Of a stretch of 64,000 bases of DNA, positions 51,352-60,650 are shown piece after piece. Each line of letters starts with the position of its first letter. Within the stretch, counting starts at the first letter, position 1. The position numbers and the translations under genes are program-made. The notes under the pieces are model-generated. The model saw only the letters and a list, made by a program, of their open reading frames with translations. It had not been told where the DNA came from and searched no databases. Origin of the DNA: Methylotenera_A sp963701715 (GTDB lineage Bacteria > Pseudomonadota > Gammaproteobacteria > Burkholderiales > Methylophilaceae); contig CAVPAX010000009.1 of the NCBI GenBank assembly GCA_963701715.1, positions 97,201-161,200 on the forward strand, in the 5' to 3' direction.

Positions 51352-52581
51352 TCAGTGCAATTGATGTAGTTCTAAATTTCGTAATTTAGGTGCAAATTTG
51401 GCTGTAACTCCTACAACTGCCAATGTCATTACCCCGCCAAAAATCACGGAGGGCACTAAGCCCAGTAGGCGCGCAGCCACTCCGGACTCAAATGCGCCCA
51501 ATTCATTCGATGAGCCAATAAAAACGCCGTTAATGGCAGAAACGCGTCCGCGTATTGCATCGGGCGTGGCGAGTTGCAAAATAGTTTGCCGCATGACAAC
51601 AGAAATCCCATCAAAAATACCTGAAAGGAATAACAGAAGAGCAGCTATCCAGAATGTTGTGCTTAAACCAAAGCCGATGATACAAAAACCAAAACCTGCA
51701 ACTGCACATAGCAGCCAGCGTCCAGCATGAAAATCGATAGGATGACGCGTGAGCCAAAGCCCTGTGATAATTGCTCCTGTCGCGGGTGCGGCACGCATAA
51801 TACCCAAGCCTTCTGGGCCCATGTGATACACATCCTGAATAAAGGCAGGAAGCATGGCAACAGCGCCGCCAAACAGCACTGCAAACATATCTAACGAAAG
51901 GGCGCCAAGTACAATTTGGTTGCTAAATACAAAACGTAAGCCTTGGCCAATACTTTCAAATACAGGCGTGTTTTCGGATTTCTCAGGTTCTTTCACCTTG
52001 AGTAATAACATTGCTGACGCGGCACCAAAGCACAACAGAGCGGCGACCCCATAAGCGATGGTTTTGCTGGCAAAGCCTACCAATAAACCACCTAGTGCCG
52101 GACCCATGACTAAGCCTGTTTGAAATACTGCACTGCCAATACCAGCGGCACGGATATAATCATCCCGAGGTAAAATAATGGCAAATAACGTGGTGTAGCT
52201 TGGCGAGATAAAAGCGCGGGCAATGCCCGTAAATGCTATCGAACCATATATCCAAAAGGCTGCATCGCTGCCAATCCAGTCCAGAGCAATGGCGGTAAGT
52301 GTGGCTGCGTTAATGAGTAGCAATGCCGCTGCCAGCACACCAAATGCCCGGCGTGAATAATAATGATCTACTGCATGACCTGCAAAAAGTGCTGAAGCAA
52401 AATAAGGAACCACTTCTGCCAAACCGATTAAACCCAAAGCTAAGGTGTCGTGTGTGATTTCATAAATATGCCAGCCGACTGTAACCGCCATGATTTGATA
52501 AGCGAGCACAAGCTGGATGCGAAACGCGAGCAGCTTGAGAAATGCGTAATTGTGGTATTTAAAAATGTGCATAGATGGCAT
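51352..52581 (-). CDS. MFS transporter (MFS_3 type)
   Basis: A 409-residue protein has about 12 membrane helices and the layout of MFS_3 exporters (YQIMAVTVGWHIYEITHDTL; GRVSAINGVFIGSSNELGAF). The family includes the enterobactin exporter EntS. Its substrate is unknown. An ATG at 52572 (MHIFKYH) is an alternative start. It is convergent with eutC. Confidence 0.82.
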   Translation of the reverse strand: MPSMHIFKYHNYAFLKLLAFRIQLVLAYQIMAVTVGWHIYEITHDTLALGLIGLAEVVPYFASALFAGHAVDHYYSRRAFGVLAAALLLINAATLTAIALDWIGSDAAFWIYGSIAFTGIARAFISPSYTTLFAIILPRDDYIRAAGIGSAVFQTGLVMGPALGGLLVGFASKTIAYGVAALLCFGAASAMLLLKVKEPEKSENTPVFESIGQGLRFVFSNQIVLGALSLDMFAVLFGGAVAMLPAFIQDVYHMGPEGLGIMRAAPATGAIITGLWLTRHPIDFHAGRWLLCAVAGFGFCIIGFGLSTTFWIAALLLFLSGIFDGISVVMRQTILQLATPDAIRGRVSAINGVFIGSSNELGAFESGVAARLLGLVPSVIFGGVMTLAVVGVTAKFAPKLRNLELHQLH

Positions 52582-52893
52582 TATAAAATCAAACGGGTCA
52601 AAGAATTCGGTGCGGTATAATTAACATGGTTAGTGCAGTGAATAAGGCAGTAAGCAGGAGGTGACTTTACAATTGCCTAGTGCCGATGAGTCGTCGTTGA
52701 CCTAGTGTGACTCTGCCGACATAGATTAGGCGCACTAACTTTTTAAAATTCCAGAATTAGTTTTTTAAAAATTCCCAAATAAGCCCAGAATATTTTCAGA
52801 AACAAACCAAGGCCTGTAAGGCGCCAGCAGGTTTGCTGATAATTTTATGCCTCTTTGCAATCAAGTTCTTTGAATAATTGCCGATAAGAGTTT
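52582..52893. other. intergenic spacer
   Basis: The region between two divergently transcribed genes (MFS transporter and diguanylate cyclase) holds no gene, repeat or promoter that I can support. Confidence 0.4.
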
Positions 52894-54846
52894 ATGCAAA
52901 TCAATAACTTTTTGGTGGGTAAAACATTGAGATCTTCAGCTCTGTGCTTAAATGCCGGGTTATGCCTAGCTTTTGTCGCTATTCTGACGCAGCTGTCTCT
53001 GTTTTCTGGCCTCAACGTTGCGTTGTTTATGGTCGCAATTTTTGCGCTATGGTATAGATCGTTACTCCTACAAGAAAAAGCCAGAAAAATCGAAGAGCGC
53101 TGGCAGTTCGCGATTGAAGGAAGCAACCAGGGGCTATGGGATTGGGATGTACAGGCAAACAGGAGATTCATCTCTCATCGCTGGAAAGAAATGCTGGGTT
53201 ATGCCGATGACGAAATAAACGATAGTCCTGACGAGTGGGATAGGCTTATCCATCCAGAAGACAAAGCATTGGTATACGATGCAATTGATAAGCACTTTTC
53301 CAGTTTAATGACCAGCTACGAATCCGAGCATAGAGTGCGATGCAAAGACGGCAGCTATCTTTGGGTTCTTGATCGTGGAAAAGTAACGAATCGGGACCAA
53401 GATGGCAAGCCGCTACGCATGCTGGGCACTCAAACTGACATCAGCAAACGCAAGACTGCCGAACTGGCGGTCATGGAACAGAAACAACAATTCCAGCAAT
53501 TTATTGAGAACCAGAGCGTTGCTACCTTCATGATCGATTCGCAGCATCGTGTACTGCATTGGAATCGTGCCTGCGAAGTTCTCACCGGCGTGGCCGCCAA
53601 AGATATTGTTGGCACGACGGAGTCCTGGCGTGGATTTTATCCCGTCCCACGTCCGTGCTTGGCTAATCTGGTACTTGACGCAAAAAAAGATCTGGCCGGA
53701 AACTATTACCCTGTGCAGGGGCAATCTACCCTGTTGGAAACCGGCTGGCATGCCGAAGCCTGGTTTGACGATATTGGCGGCAAACGCCGTTATGTGATTT
53801 TTGATGCAGCACCCATTTTTGATATGAATGGGCAGATCACCACTGTCATCGAAACCTTGCAGGACGTGACCGAGAACAAACTAATAGAGCAGGCGCTGGC
53901 GGAAGAAAAATCGGTTGCACATCAGGCATTGATGTCCTTAGAGCAGCAGAAATACGCACTGGATCAGCATGCCATTGTTGCCACAACCGACGTGCAGGGT
54001 CGTATTATTTACGCCAATGACAAATTCTGTGCTATCAGCGGATATTCACGCGAGGAATTAATGGGACAAGATCACGCCCTGCTTAACTCCAGCCATCATC
54101 CCAAAGGCTTTTTTAAGGAGATGTATCGCACTGTGGCAAATGGCAGAGTCTGGCATGGTGAGGTCTGCAATCGAAATAAAAATGGTGATTTATACTGGGT
54201 GGATACCACCATCGTGCCTTTCATGGGCGATGACGGTAAACCGCAGGAATATATTGCCATCCGCGCTGACATCACCGAAAGAAAACGAGCTGAAGAGGAA
54301 ATCAGAAACCTTGCGTTTTACGATGCGCTCACAGGGCTTCCTAACCGCCGTTTACTGCTGGATCGCGCGCATCAAGCTTTAGCCGCCAGCACTCGCAGCA
54401 AGAACTACGGCGCATTAATGTTCATTGATCTTGATCGCTTCAAGGCATTAAACGATACCATGGGTCATGATGTGGGTGATTTGTTACTTCAGCAAGTTGC
54501 CAACCGGCTGAAATCCTGCTTGCGTGAGGCTGATACCGTGGCGCGCCTGGGCGGCGATGAGTTTGTGGTGATGTTAGAGAGTTTGAGTAGGAGTTCGTCG
54601 GAAGCTAAGGATCAAGCTATATACCTCAGCCAAAAGATTTTTCAGACACTTACACGGCCTTATGACCTGGCCGGATATATTCATCGTAGCACACCAAGTA
54701 TTGGCACGGCCTTGCTACATAGCAGCTGCGGTAGTATAGATGAAATACTTAAACAAGCTGACGTTGCCATGTACCAATCCAAGGCGGCGGGCCGCAGTAT
54801 CCAAAACATTGTTGACTCTGGTCGTATCCAGCGCGTTCTGAATTAA
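52894..54846 (+). CDS. membrane diguanylate cyclase with three PAS domains
   Basis: This 650-residue signalling protein makes cyclic di-GMP. Two N-terminal membrane helices (~16-55) precede PAS1 (~70-190, QFAIEGSNQGLWDWDVQANR), PAS2 (~200-330) and PAS3 (~350-470, ATTDVQGRIIYANDKFCAIS). The GGDEF domain has the active site RLGGDEFVVML and the inhibitory I-site RxxD (READ) five residues before it. No EAL domain is present. The signal is unknown. Confidence 0.93.
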   Translation: MQINNFLVGKTLRSSALCLNAGLCLAFVAILTQLSLFSGLNVALFMVAIFALWYRSLLLQEKARKIEERWQFAIEGSNQGLWDWDVQANRRFISHRWKEMLGYADDEINDSPDEWDRLIHPEDKALVYDAIDKHFSSLMTSYESEHRVRCKDGSYLWVLDRGKVTNRDQDGKPLRMLGTQTDISKRKTAELAVMEQKQQFQQFIENQSVATFMIDSQHRVLHWNRACEVLTGVAAKDIVGTTESWRGFYPVPRPCLANLVLDAKKDLAGNYYPVQGQSTLLETGWHAEAWFDDIGGKRRYVIFDAAPIFDMNGQITTVIETLQDVTENKLIEQALAEEKSVAHQALMSLEQQKYALDQHAIVATTDVQGRIIYANDKFCAISGYSREELMGQDHALLNSSHHPKGFFKEMYRTVANGRVWHGEVCNRNKNGDLYWVDTTIVPFMGDDGKPQEYIAIRADITERKRAEEEIRNLAFYDALTGLPNRRLLLDRAHQALAASTRSKNYGALMFIDLDRFKALNDTMGHDVGDLLLQQVANRLKSCLREADTVARLGGDEFVVMLESLSRSSSEAKDQAIYLSQKIFQTLTRPYDLAGYIHRSTPSIGTALLHSSCGSIDEILKQADVAMYQSKAAGRSIQNIVDSGRIQRVLN

Positions 54847-54850
54847 GGGG

Positions 54851-55480
54851 CTATTTAGGCATACGCCACAAATACCAGCTGGCGATGGTGCGATACGGAC
54901 TCCATGCCTTGCCGATTTCTGCAATTTCTTTACTTTTAGGCGCAACTCCCAGTTTTTTAAGACGTTTGTAGCCTTCCACTATACCAAAATCATCGGCAGG
55001 TAGAATGTCCATGCGTTTTAGCGTAAACATCAACATCATTTCTACCGTCCATTGGCCAATACCTTTAAGCGTGACTAAGTGTTCAATGAGCTCTTCATCA
55101 CTCATTTTTTCAGCATCGAATCTGGATGGCACAAGGCCACTGAGAGCGCCCTCTGCAATGCCTTTAATGGTTTCAATTTTTCTGGCGGAGAAACCGCAGG
55201 CACGTAACTCATCAAATTTGGCAGCAATTAATTGTTCGGGTTTAGGAATTTTCCCATCAGAGTCTTGGCCAAAATGTCTTTTGAATTTTGCAAAGATCGC
55301 ATCGCCAGCTTTACCGTTAAGTTGCTGATAAGCAACTGCCTGAACTAGCGCTTCGTAAGGATTAAGCTCGGGCTCGGCTTCTGTATCGAAAGTACAAGCC
55401 CCTACAGTTTCTATTAGCCAAGCCCAGTCAGCATCTAATCGAGATAGAAAATCCATTGCCTGTTGATATTGTGCGTTCAT
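54851..55480 (-). CDS. DNA-3-methyladenine glycosylase (AlkA-like, HhH-GPD)
   Basis: A 209-residue base-excision repair enzyme. The helix-hairpin-helix and catalytic Asp region reads TLKGIGQWTVEMMLMFTLKR followed by MDILPADDFGIVEGYKRL; upstream is QAVAYQQLNGKAGDAIFAKF. It is divergent from alkB, 49 bp away, forming a DNA alkylation repair pair. Confidence 0.9.
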   Translation of the reverse strand: MNAQYQQAMDFLSRLDADWAWLIETVGACTFDTEAEPELNPYEALVQAVAYQQLNGKAGDAIFAKFKRHFGQDSDGKIPKPEQLIAAKFDELRACGFSARKIETIKGIAEGALSGLVPSRFDAEKMSDEELIEHLVTLKGIGQWTVEMMLMFTLKRMDILPADDFGIVEGYKRLKKLGVAPKSKEIAEIGKAWSPYRTIASWYLWRMPK

Positions 55481-55529
55481 GATGTAATGATAGCCTCTAG
55501 GAAAAGATAAAGTAAGTGCAAAGCGCGCC

Positions 55530-56189
55530 GTGCAAAATATGGAAAAAGCGGATTTGTTTGATAACCTGCCTGAGACAACCCGAGTGCCTCTGGCAGAAGA
55601 CGCAGTGTTTTTGCGAGGCTTTGCGTTACAGTACGAAGCGCTATTATTAAATGACTTAAAATCTATTATTACGCAATCCCCTTTTCGCCATATGGTTACG
55701 CCGGGTGGCTTTACAATGTCGGTCGCTATGACTAATTGCGGAAAACTAGGTTGGGTTACGGATAGAAAAGGTTATCGTTATGATGCGCTGGATTTTAATA
55801 CAGGTAAGCCTTGGCCTGTAATGCCTGCGAGCTTTTCGGCACTCGGAACGCAGGCTGCGCTGGAGGCAGGCTTTACTGATTTTGTGCCAGATGCTTGCTT
55901 GATAAATCAGTACAAAACAGGTGCACGCATGAGCTTGCACCAAGATAAAGACGAGCGTGATTTTAATCAGCCGATAGTTTCCGTTTCGCTCGGCGTGCCG
56001 GCTACTTTTCTATTTGGCGGATTTGAGCGTACAGATAGAACCATCAAAATTCTATTAAATCATGGCGATGTTATCGTTTGGGGCGGCAAGTCTAGAATGC
56101 GTTATCACGGCGTATCACCGCTTAAGACAGAACATCACCCGGTATTTGGATCATGTCGAATTAATCTGACATTTCGTAAAGCTGGATGA
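55530..56189 (+). CDS. alkB: AlkB-family alkylated DNA dioxygenase
   Basis: This Fe(II)/2-oxoglutarate dioxygenase demethylates 1-methyladenine and 3-methylcytosine. The metal ligands are in SLHQDKDERDF (HxD) and MRYHGVSPL (distal His), and the 2-oxoglutarate-binding Arg is in RINLTFRKAG. The start is GTG 55530 or ATG 55539. Being next to an AlkA-like gene fits its role. Confidence 0.92.
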   Translation: MQNMEKADLFDNLPETTRVPLAEDAVFLRGFALQYEALLLNDLKSIITQSPFRHMVTPGGFTMSVAMTNCGKLGWVTDRKGYRYDALDFNTGKPWPVMPASFSALGTQAALEAGFTDFVPDACLINQYKTGARMSLHQDKDERDFNQPIVSVSLGVPATFLFGGFERTDRTIKILLNHGDVIVWGGKSRMRYHGVSPLKTEHHPVFGSCRINLTFRKAG

Positions 56190-56204
56190 TTTAGTCTTAC
56201 AAAA

Positions 56205-56531
56205 CTATAACTTTAATGCCAGTTTAACGCGACGATAAATGCGACCAATCAATGTACCATCAAGCTGGTAATGCTTGCGTAAAGGTTTTTTTACTTCCCA
56301 TTTGACGGTCATTCCAGCAGGAAAAATCACTAAATCACCTTTGCCAAAAGTTACAGCATTGCCTCCAGTGGGCGTTGTGACGCATTCACCTTCTAAAATA
56401 TAGGCGATTTCCTGCTCCGGAAATGTCCAATCAAATACTGAAACTTCTTTCTGCCAAGTTGGCCATTTACTTACGTCCAGTGCATTTAAACGCGTTTGGT
56501 CGGGATTATTTTCTACTATAATTTGGCTCAT
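56205..56531 (-). CDS. cupin (DUF861) protein
   Basis: A 108-residue single cupin domain: FDWTFPEQEIAYILEGECVT and FGKGDLVIFPAGMTVKWEV match the Cupin_3/DUF861 pattern, which includes ureidoglycolate lyase-like and EutQ-like proteins. The metal site is only partly preserved. Function unknown. It is convergent with alkB. Confidence 0.82.
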   Translation of the reverse strand: MSQIIVENNPDQTRLNALDVSKWPTWQKEVSVFDWTFPEQEIAYILEGECVTTPTGGNAVTFGKGDLVIFPAGMTVKWEVKKPLRKHYQLDGTLIGRIYRRVKLALKL

Positions 56532-56700
56532 ATTATTCCTTTTTAAAAGCGGCTATTTTAGCGTAAGCCAAGTGAATATTAGGCAACTATCGCCAGTTAA
56601 TTTTGTCTGATTTTTAAATATAAATCTTTTAATGAGAAGCTCATTTATAAGTCTTTTTAACGCTCTGAGTAGAGCTTGAGAATGGAAAGGTAAGACTATC

Positions 56701-57252
56701 ATGAAAACGCTAAAAATTAACAAAGTGTTAGTTGGTGAAGCGCTGGTGGGTGAGGGTAATGAGGTTGCGCATGTGGATTTGATTATGGGTCCACGAGGTA
56801 GTGCTGTAGAAACAGCTTTTTGCTTAACACTTACAAATCAAAAGCGTGGCGATAACGCCTTGCTAGCCGTAATAGCTCCAAACCTTATGACTAAACCACC
56901 TACTGTAATGTACAACAAGGTGGATATTAAAAATGCGAAGCAAGCCGTGCAGATGTTTGGCGCTGCACAATGCGGAATTGCGGAAGCTGTAGCCGATTCG
57001 GTCAAAGAAGGCCTGATACCGATTGATGAAGCCGATGATGTGTTTATTTGCGTTGGAGTTTTTATCCACTGGGATGCCGAAGATAATTCCAAAATCCAGG
57101 ATTGGAATTACGAGGCAACCAAATTGGCCATAAAACGTGCGGTAGAAGGATCGCCGACTCCAGCAGAGGTAGCTGCGCAGGAGTTTGCTGTAAAGCATCC
57201 GCTGGCCGCACATGCTTATTTTGCAAATGCGGATAAAAAGAAAGTTATATAA
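56701..57252 (+). CDS. fae: formaldehyde-activating enzyme (Fae) homologue
   Basis: Fae condenses formaldehyde with tetrahydromethanopterin in the methylotroph C1 pathway. The key block VGEGNEVAHVDLIMGPRGSA carries the catalytic His; VMYNKVDIKNAKQAVQMFGA is typical. At 183 residues it is slightly longer than usual, with an Ala/Lys-rich tail. Methylophilaceae often carry several fae copies; this stands alone between cupin and tsaC genes and may be a paralogue rather than the main copy. Confidence 0.9.
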   Translation: MKTLKINKVLVGEALVGEGNEVAHVDLIMGPRGSAVETAFCLTLTNQKRGDNALLAVIAPNLMTKPPTVMYNKVDIKNAKQAVQMFGAAQCGIAEAVADSVKEGLIPIDEADDVFICVGVFIHWDAEDNSKIQDWNYEATKLAIKRAVEGSPTPAEVAAQEFAVKHPLAAHAYFANADKKKVI

Positions 57253-57314
57253 AACAGCATGATGGTTTGCTTACAAGGTAGTAAAATAAAGCTTTTACCG
57301 TTTGTAAGTATGTT

Positions 57315-58262
57315 ATGCAGGTTAATTTGGCTCAGGCAGTAGCGCTGCTAAAAAGTGGTGGAGTTGTAGCGATTCCAACCGAGACGGTCTATGGTTTGGC
57401 GGCAGATGCAAGTAATGAAGCGGCGTTGCTACAAGTGTACGCAATCAAGCAGCGTCCGGCAGATAATCCTTTAATTGTGCATATCGCTGATGCTGATCAA
57501 GTAAGTCATTGGGCTGCAGAATTTCCAGCACTCGCAAAAAAGTTGGCACAAGCATTCTGGCCCGGGCCTTTTACATTAGTATTACCTGCAAAAGAACATG
57601 TTTCCAGAATAGTACGTGGTAATCAACCTACTATAGCTTTGCGAATACCAAATCATCCGGTGGCATTGCAATTACTAAAACAAAGTGGTTTGGCTTTAGC
57701 TGCACCCTCGGCCAATAAATTTACGCAATTAAGCCCTACGACTGCAGCACACGTTACGGCCGGCTTGGGCGATGCTATCGCTGTGTTAGATGGTGGTGCG
57801 TGCAAGGTGGGAATAGAATCGACTATTGTCAGTGTGGAAGATAGTGACTGGCGTATGTTGCGGCTGGGTATGATAAGCGAGGCAGCGATTGAAGCAGTCG
57901 CTGGTAAGCCTGCAATAAAAAATCAACAAAATCTACCTAAAGCACCTGGACAGCATGTGCTGCATTATTCACCCAGAACCCCGATGAAATTGTTTGCCGC
58001 ACGCAAAGATCTGATGGATTTTGCTAAAACATCACAAAGTTGTGCAGCTTTATTAATTGGCGAAAATGGCAATAATCCTAAGTTGCCACACTGCAGTTTC
58101 GTATATTTGCCCAAAGAAGCTGCGCAGGCGGCTGAGCAGCTTTACAGCATGTTACATACAATGGATGCCTTAAATGTAGAGTGGCTGTTAATTGAAGCGC
58201 CACCAGATGCACCGGAATGGGTGGCGATTTTGGATAGATTGGACCGTGCTGCCTACCAATAA
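57315..58262 (+). CDS. tsaC: threonylcarbamoyl-AMP synthase (Sua5 type)
   Basis: This 315-residue enzyme makes threonylcarbamoyl-AMP for the t6A modification of tRNA. The YrdC domain has GGVVAIPTETVYGLAADASN, KQRPADNPLIVHI, and LALAAPSANKFTQLSPTTAA; a C-terminal Sua5 domain starts around residue 215 (PGQHVLHYSPRTPMKLF). The two-domain length shows the long Sua5 form rather than the short TsaC. Confidence 0.92.
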   Translation: MQVNLAQAVALLKSGGVVAIPTETVYGLAADASNEAALLQVYAIKQRPADNPLIVHIADADQVSHWAAEFPALAKKLAQAFWPGPFTLVLPAKEHVSRIVRGNQPTIALRIPNHPVALQLLKQSGLALAAPSANKFTQLSPTTAAHVTAGLGDAIAVLDGGACKVGIESTIVSVEDSDWRMLRLGMISEAAIEAVAGKPAIKNQQNLPKAPGQHVLHYSPRTPMKLFAARKDLMDFAKTSQSCAALLIGENGNNPKLPHCSFVYLPKEAAQAAEQLYSMLHTMDALNVEWLLIEAPPDAPEWVAILDRLDRAAYQ

Positions 58263-58356
58263 TAAACCACTTGTTTTAATGTAAAAAAGCGAGTAGTTTT
58301 ACAATATCATAAAATTGATTCTATGCGCGATCCAAACATATTTGAAGGAGTTAACC

Positions 58357-58575
58357 ATGGACAATAAATACGGTTTAGGTAGCAGCAAAGTAGCAACAGA
58401 GCATCACGAGACGCATCATAAATCTCATGTGGTTTATCCCGAATACTGTAAATTTTGCAATAGCAAAAGCCTTACCCTTAGCCCCACCATGCACGATCAT
58501 CGTTGCAACGATTGCGGTGAATGGCAAAACGACGTCCCGCTAGGCTATTCAACAGGCAGAAGCAGCGACTATTAG
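58357..58575 (+). CDS. small zinc-ribbon-like protein
   Basis: A 72-residue protein has CKFC and CNDC motifs 22-25 residues apart (YPEYCKFCNSKSLTLSP; HRCNDCGEWQND), a likely zinc ribbon, after a His-rich stretch (TEHHETHHKSH). GAAGGAG precedes ATG 58357. Function unknown. Its 3' end overlaps the protease gene on the other strand by 27 nt. Confidence 0.75.
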   Translation: MDNKYGLGSSKVATEHHETHHKSHVVYPEYCKFCNSKSLTLSPTMHDHRCNDCGEWQNDVPLGYSTGRSSDY

Positions 58576-59604
58576 TTTGCAGCCGGCTTCGCTTTGTTTT
58601 AGTGCTTCAGTAAATTCCTCATCCAGTTCGTCGTCAATAGTTTTTAGTGCAACGCGCACTTTCTCTACTTCTTCAGGTTTGCCGGCTTGATTAGCCATTA
58701 TGCCAAGCTCAATTAACGTAGCAGGATGTTGTGTGTGCAAAGTAAGTGTTTTTTGAAAATATTGATTCGCTTTGTTTAAATCACCCAAATTTTTCTCTGC
58801 AATACCTGCGTAATAAAAAGCTTCAGCGTCCGTTGGTTCTTTAGAAATCCACTCTTGTGCAACAGCTTTGAGTTCTGCCCAATGACCATTTTGATAAGGC
58901 AATACCACGCGCATAAAAAAAGGACGTTGAGTTTCTAGTGCATCCCAAAATGGTGATATATCTGTCTTAAGTGACTCGGTTTCAGGGACATTCAATAAAG
59001 CCTTTATCCATTTTACGGGAACATTGTAGAAATAAGCACCGCGCCCGGGGCTTTTAAAGGTGCTAATGGCAACGAGCTTACCTTCACTATCAAACACAGG
59101 GCTACCGCTTGCGCCCATTACAAAGGACGCATCGGTGCGTACGATTTGACTGTCATCATAAGGGTATAAGGCTTTAATTTTGCCGTAGGTCACTTGCGGC
59201 TTTGGCGGGCCGCCTGGGAAGCCGATTGAAAATATCGCCTGCTCATATTTTAAAACTTCAGAATCGCCTAATTCCACAGGCGTAAGATCAAGATATTGCA
59301 AGCGCAAAATACACAAGTCGTGCTTCCAATCCGCTTTCACCGCATCCGGAGTAAAGCTATCGCCGAATTTGGTAATCTTGACTCCTACGGCATTAGCTAA
59401 TACATGGCAATTTGTTGCTACCAAGTCTTTGCCTACTGCCACACCGGTACCTACACCATGTCCGCCATTCGAGGTGGCGACATGTACTTTGACGACAGAA
59501 GCTTTAAGCTTATATGCAAGCGCGTGATTTGGTTCTGCACATAAAGTATTTTGAACAAAACTCAGACCTAAAAAAGCAACCAAACAACATATCTTTGAAC
59601 GCAT
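58549..59604 (-). CDS. trypsin-like serine protease with TPR repeats, exported
   Basis: After a signal peptide (MRSKICCLVAFLGLSFVQNT, ending near LCAEP) comes an S1C-type protease: the triad is His in LVATNCHVLAN, Asp in WKHDLCILRLQ and Ser in VMGASGSPVFDSEG. From residue ~245 two or three TPR-like repeats follow (EAFYYAGIAEKNLGDLNKAN). There is no PDZ domain. ATG 59604 fits the signal peptide better than 59625. Confidence 0.85.
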   Translation of the reverse strand: MRSKICCLVAFLGLSFVQNTLCAEPNHALAYKLKASVVKVHVATSNGGHGVGTGVAVGKDLVATNCHVLANAVGVKITKFGDSFTPDAVKADWKHDLCILRLQYLDLTPVELGDSEVLKYEQAIFSIGFPGGPPKPQVTYGKIKALYPYDDSQIVRTDASFVMGASGSPVFDSEGKLVAISTFKSPGRGAYFYNVPVKWIKALLNVPETESLKTDISPFWDALETQRPFFMRVVLPYQNGHWAELKAVAQEWISKEPTDAEAFYYAGIAEKNLGDLNKANQYFQKTLTLHTQHPATLIELGIMANQAGKPEEVEKVRVALKTIDDELDEEFTEALKQSEAGCKLIVAASAC

Positions 59605-59770
59605 AAGGCTCACCTTGAATAGCATTACTTAATAGATGACAGTTGTTGCAATAAATAATTTTTTATTAAAATTACTAAATGCGAACATACCATAAAATTT
59701 AAGGTGAAAGTCACAATAAAGCTATGTAAAATCATAACTATTAACATCATTAATAGTTTGGAAGAATTTC

Positions 59771-60505
59771 ATGTTAACGCAATCACATTTTGTTGATTTA
59801 CCCACGCCAACTGGAGTGATGCGTACTTATGTACATCGACCAACAGGTGATAAGTCATATCCGGCTATATTGTTTTATTCTGAAATATTTCAGCAAACAG
59901 GTCCGATTGAGCGTGCGGCCCGCTTTATGGCTGGCCAAGGGTATGCGGTTTTGGTGCCAGAGGTGTTTCATGAACTTAATCTTATTGGCACGGTGTTAGG
60001 CTACGATGATGCCGGGCGCGACAAGGGTAACGCAGATAAGGCAGCCAAAGACGTGCAGGGCTACGATAGTGACAATCGTGCGATGATTGAATATCTGGAC
60101 AAGCAGGATTGGCATAACGGCAATATAGGTGCGATGGGCTACTGCATTGGTGGGCATCTGGCATTTCGCGCCGCTTTACAACCGGAAATAAAAGCAACTG
60201 CATGTTTTTATGCGACCGATCTACATACAAATACGATCCCTAATAAACCTAATCAACACAGCATGGAAAGATTGGCTGATATTCAAGGCGAGTTGATGAT
60301 GATTTGGGGTAAGCAAGATAACCATATCCCTGTTTCGGGGCGGGTGTTGGTCTATCACAAATTGCTTGAAGCAAATTTGAATTTTACCTGGCATGAATTC
60401 AATGCGCAGCATGCGTTCATGCGCGATGAAGATTCACGTTTTGATTCTGAATTAGCAATCGCATGCTACCAGCTTGCCATACAAATGTTTGCTAGAACTT
60501 TATAG
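59771..60505 (+). CDS. dienelactone hydrolase family protein
   Basis: This 244-residue alpha/beta hydrolase has the nucleophilic Cys in IGAMGYCIGGHLAFRAAL, an Asp-like position in MMIWGKQDNHIPVSGRV and His in NAQHAFMRDED. It is like carboxymethylenebutenolidase-type proteins; the true substrate is unknown. Confidence 0.88.
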   Translation: MLTQSHFVDLPTPTGVMRTYVHRPTGDKSYPAILFYSEIFQQTGPIERAARFMAGQGYAVLVPEVFHELNLIGTVLGYDDAGRDKGNADKAAKDVQGYDSDNRAMIEYLDKQDWHNGNIGAMGYCIGGHLAFRAALQPEIKATACFYATDLHTNTIPNKPNQHSMERLADIQGELMMIWGKQDNHIPVSGRVLVYHKLLEANLNFTWHEFNAQHAFMRDEDSRFDSELAIACYQLAIQMFARTL

Positions 60506-60650
60506 ATGACCAGTATAGATTTATACTTATGCTTTTTAGAATTGACTTAATTTCTAAGCAGTAAATTAAGCCGTATTTTTTCACCTTATCATCCATTCAC
60601 AGCGCAAATTAACACTGTAATATTGTTTAATACCATTAAAAGAGAATTTT

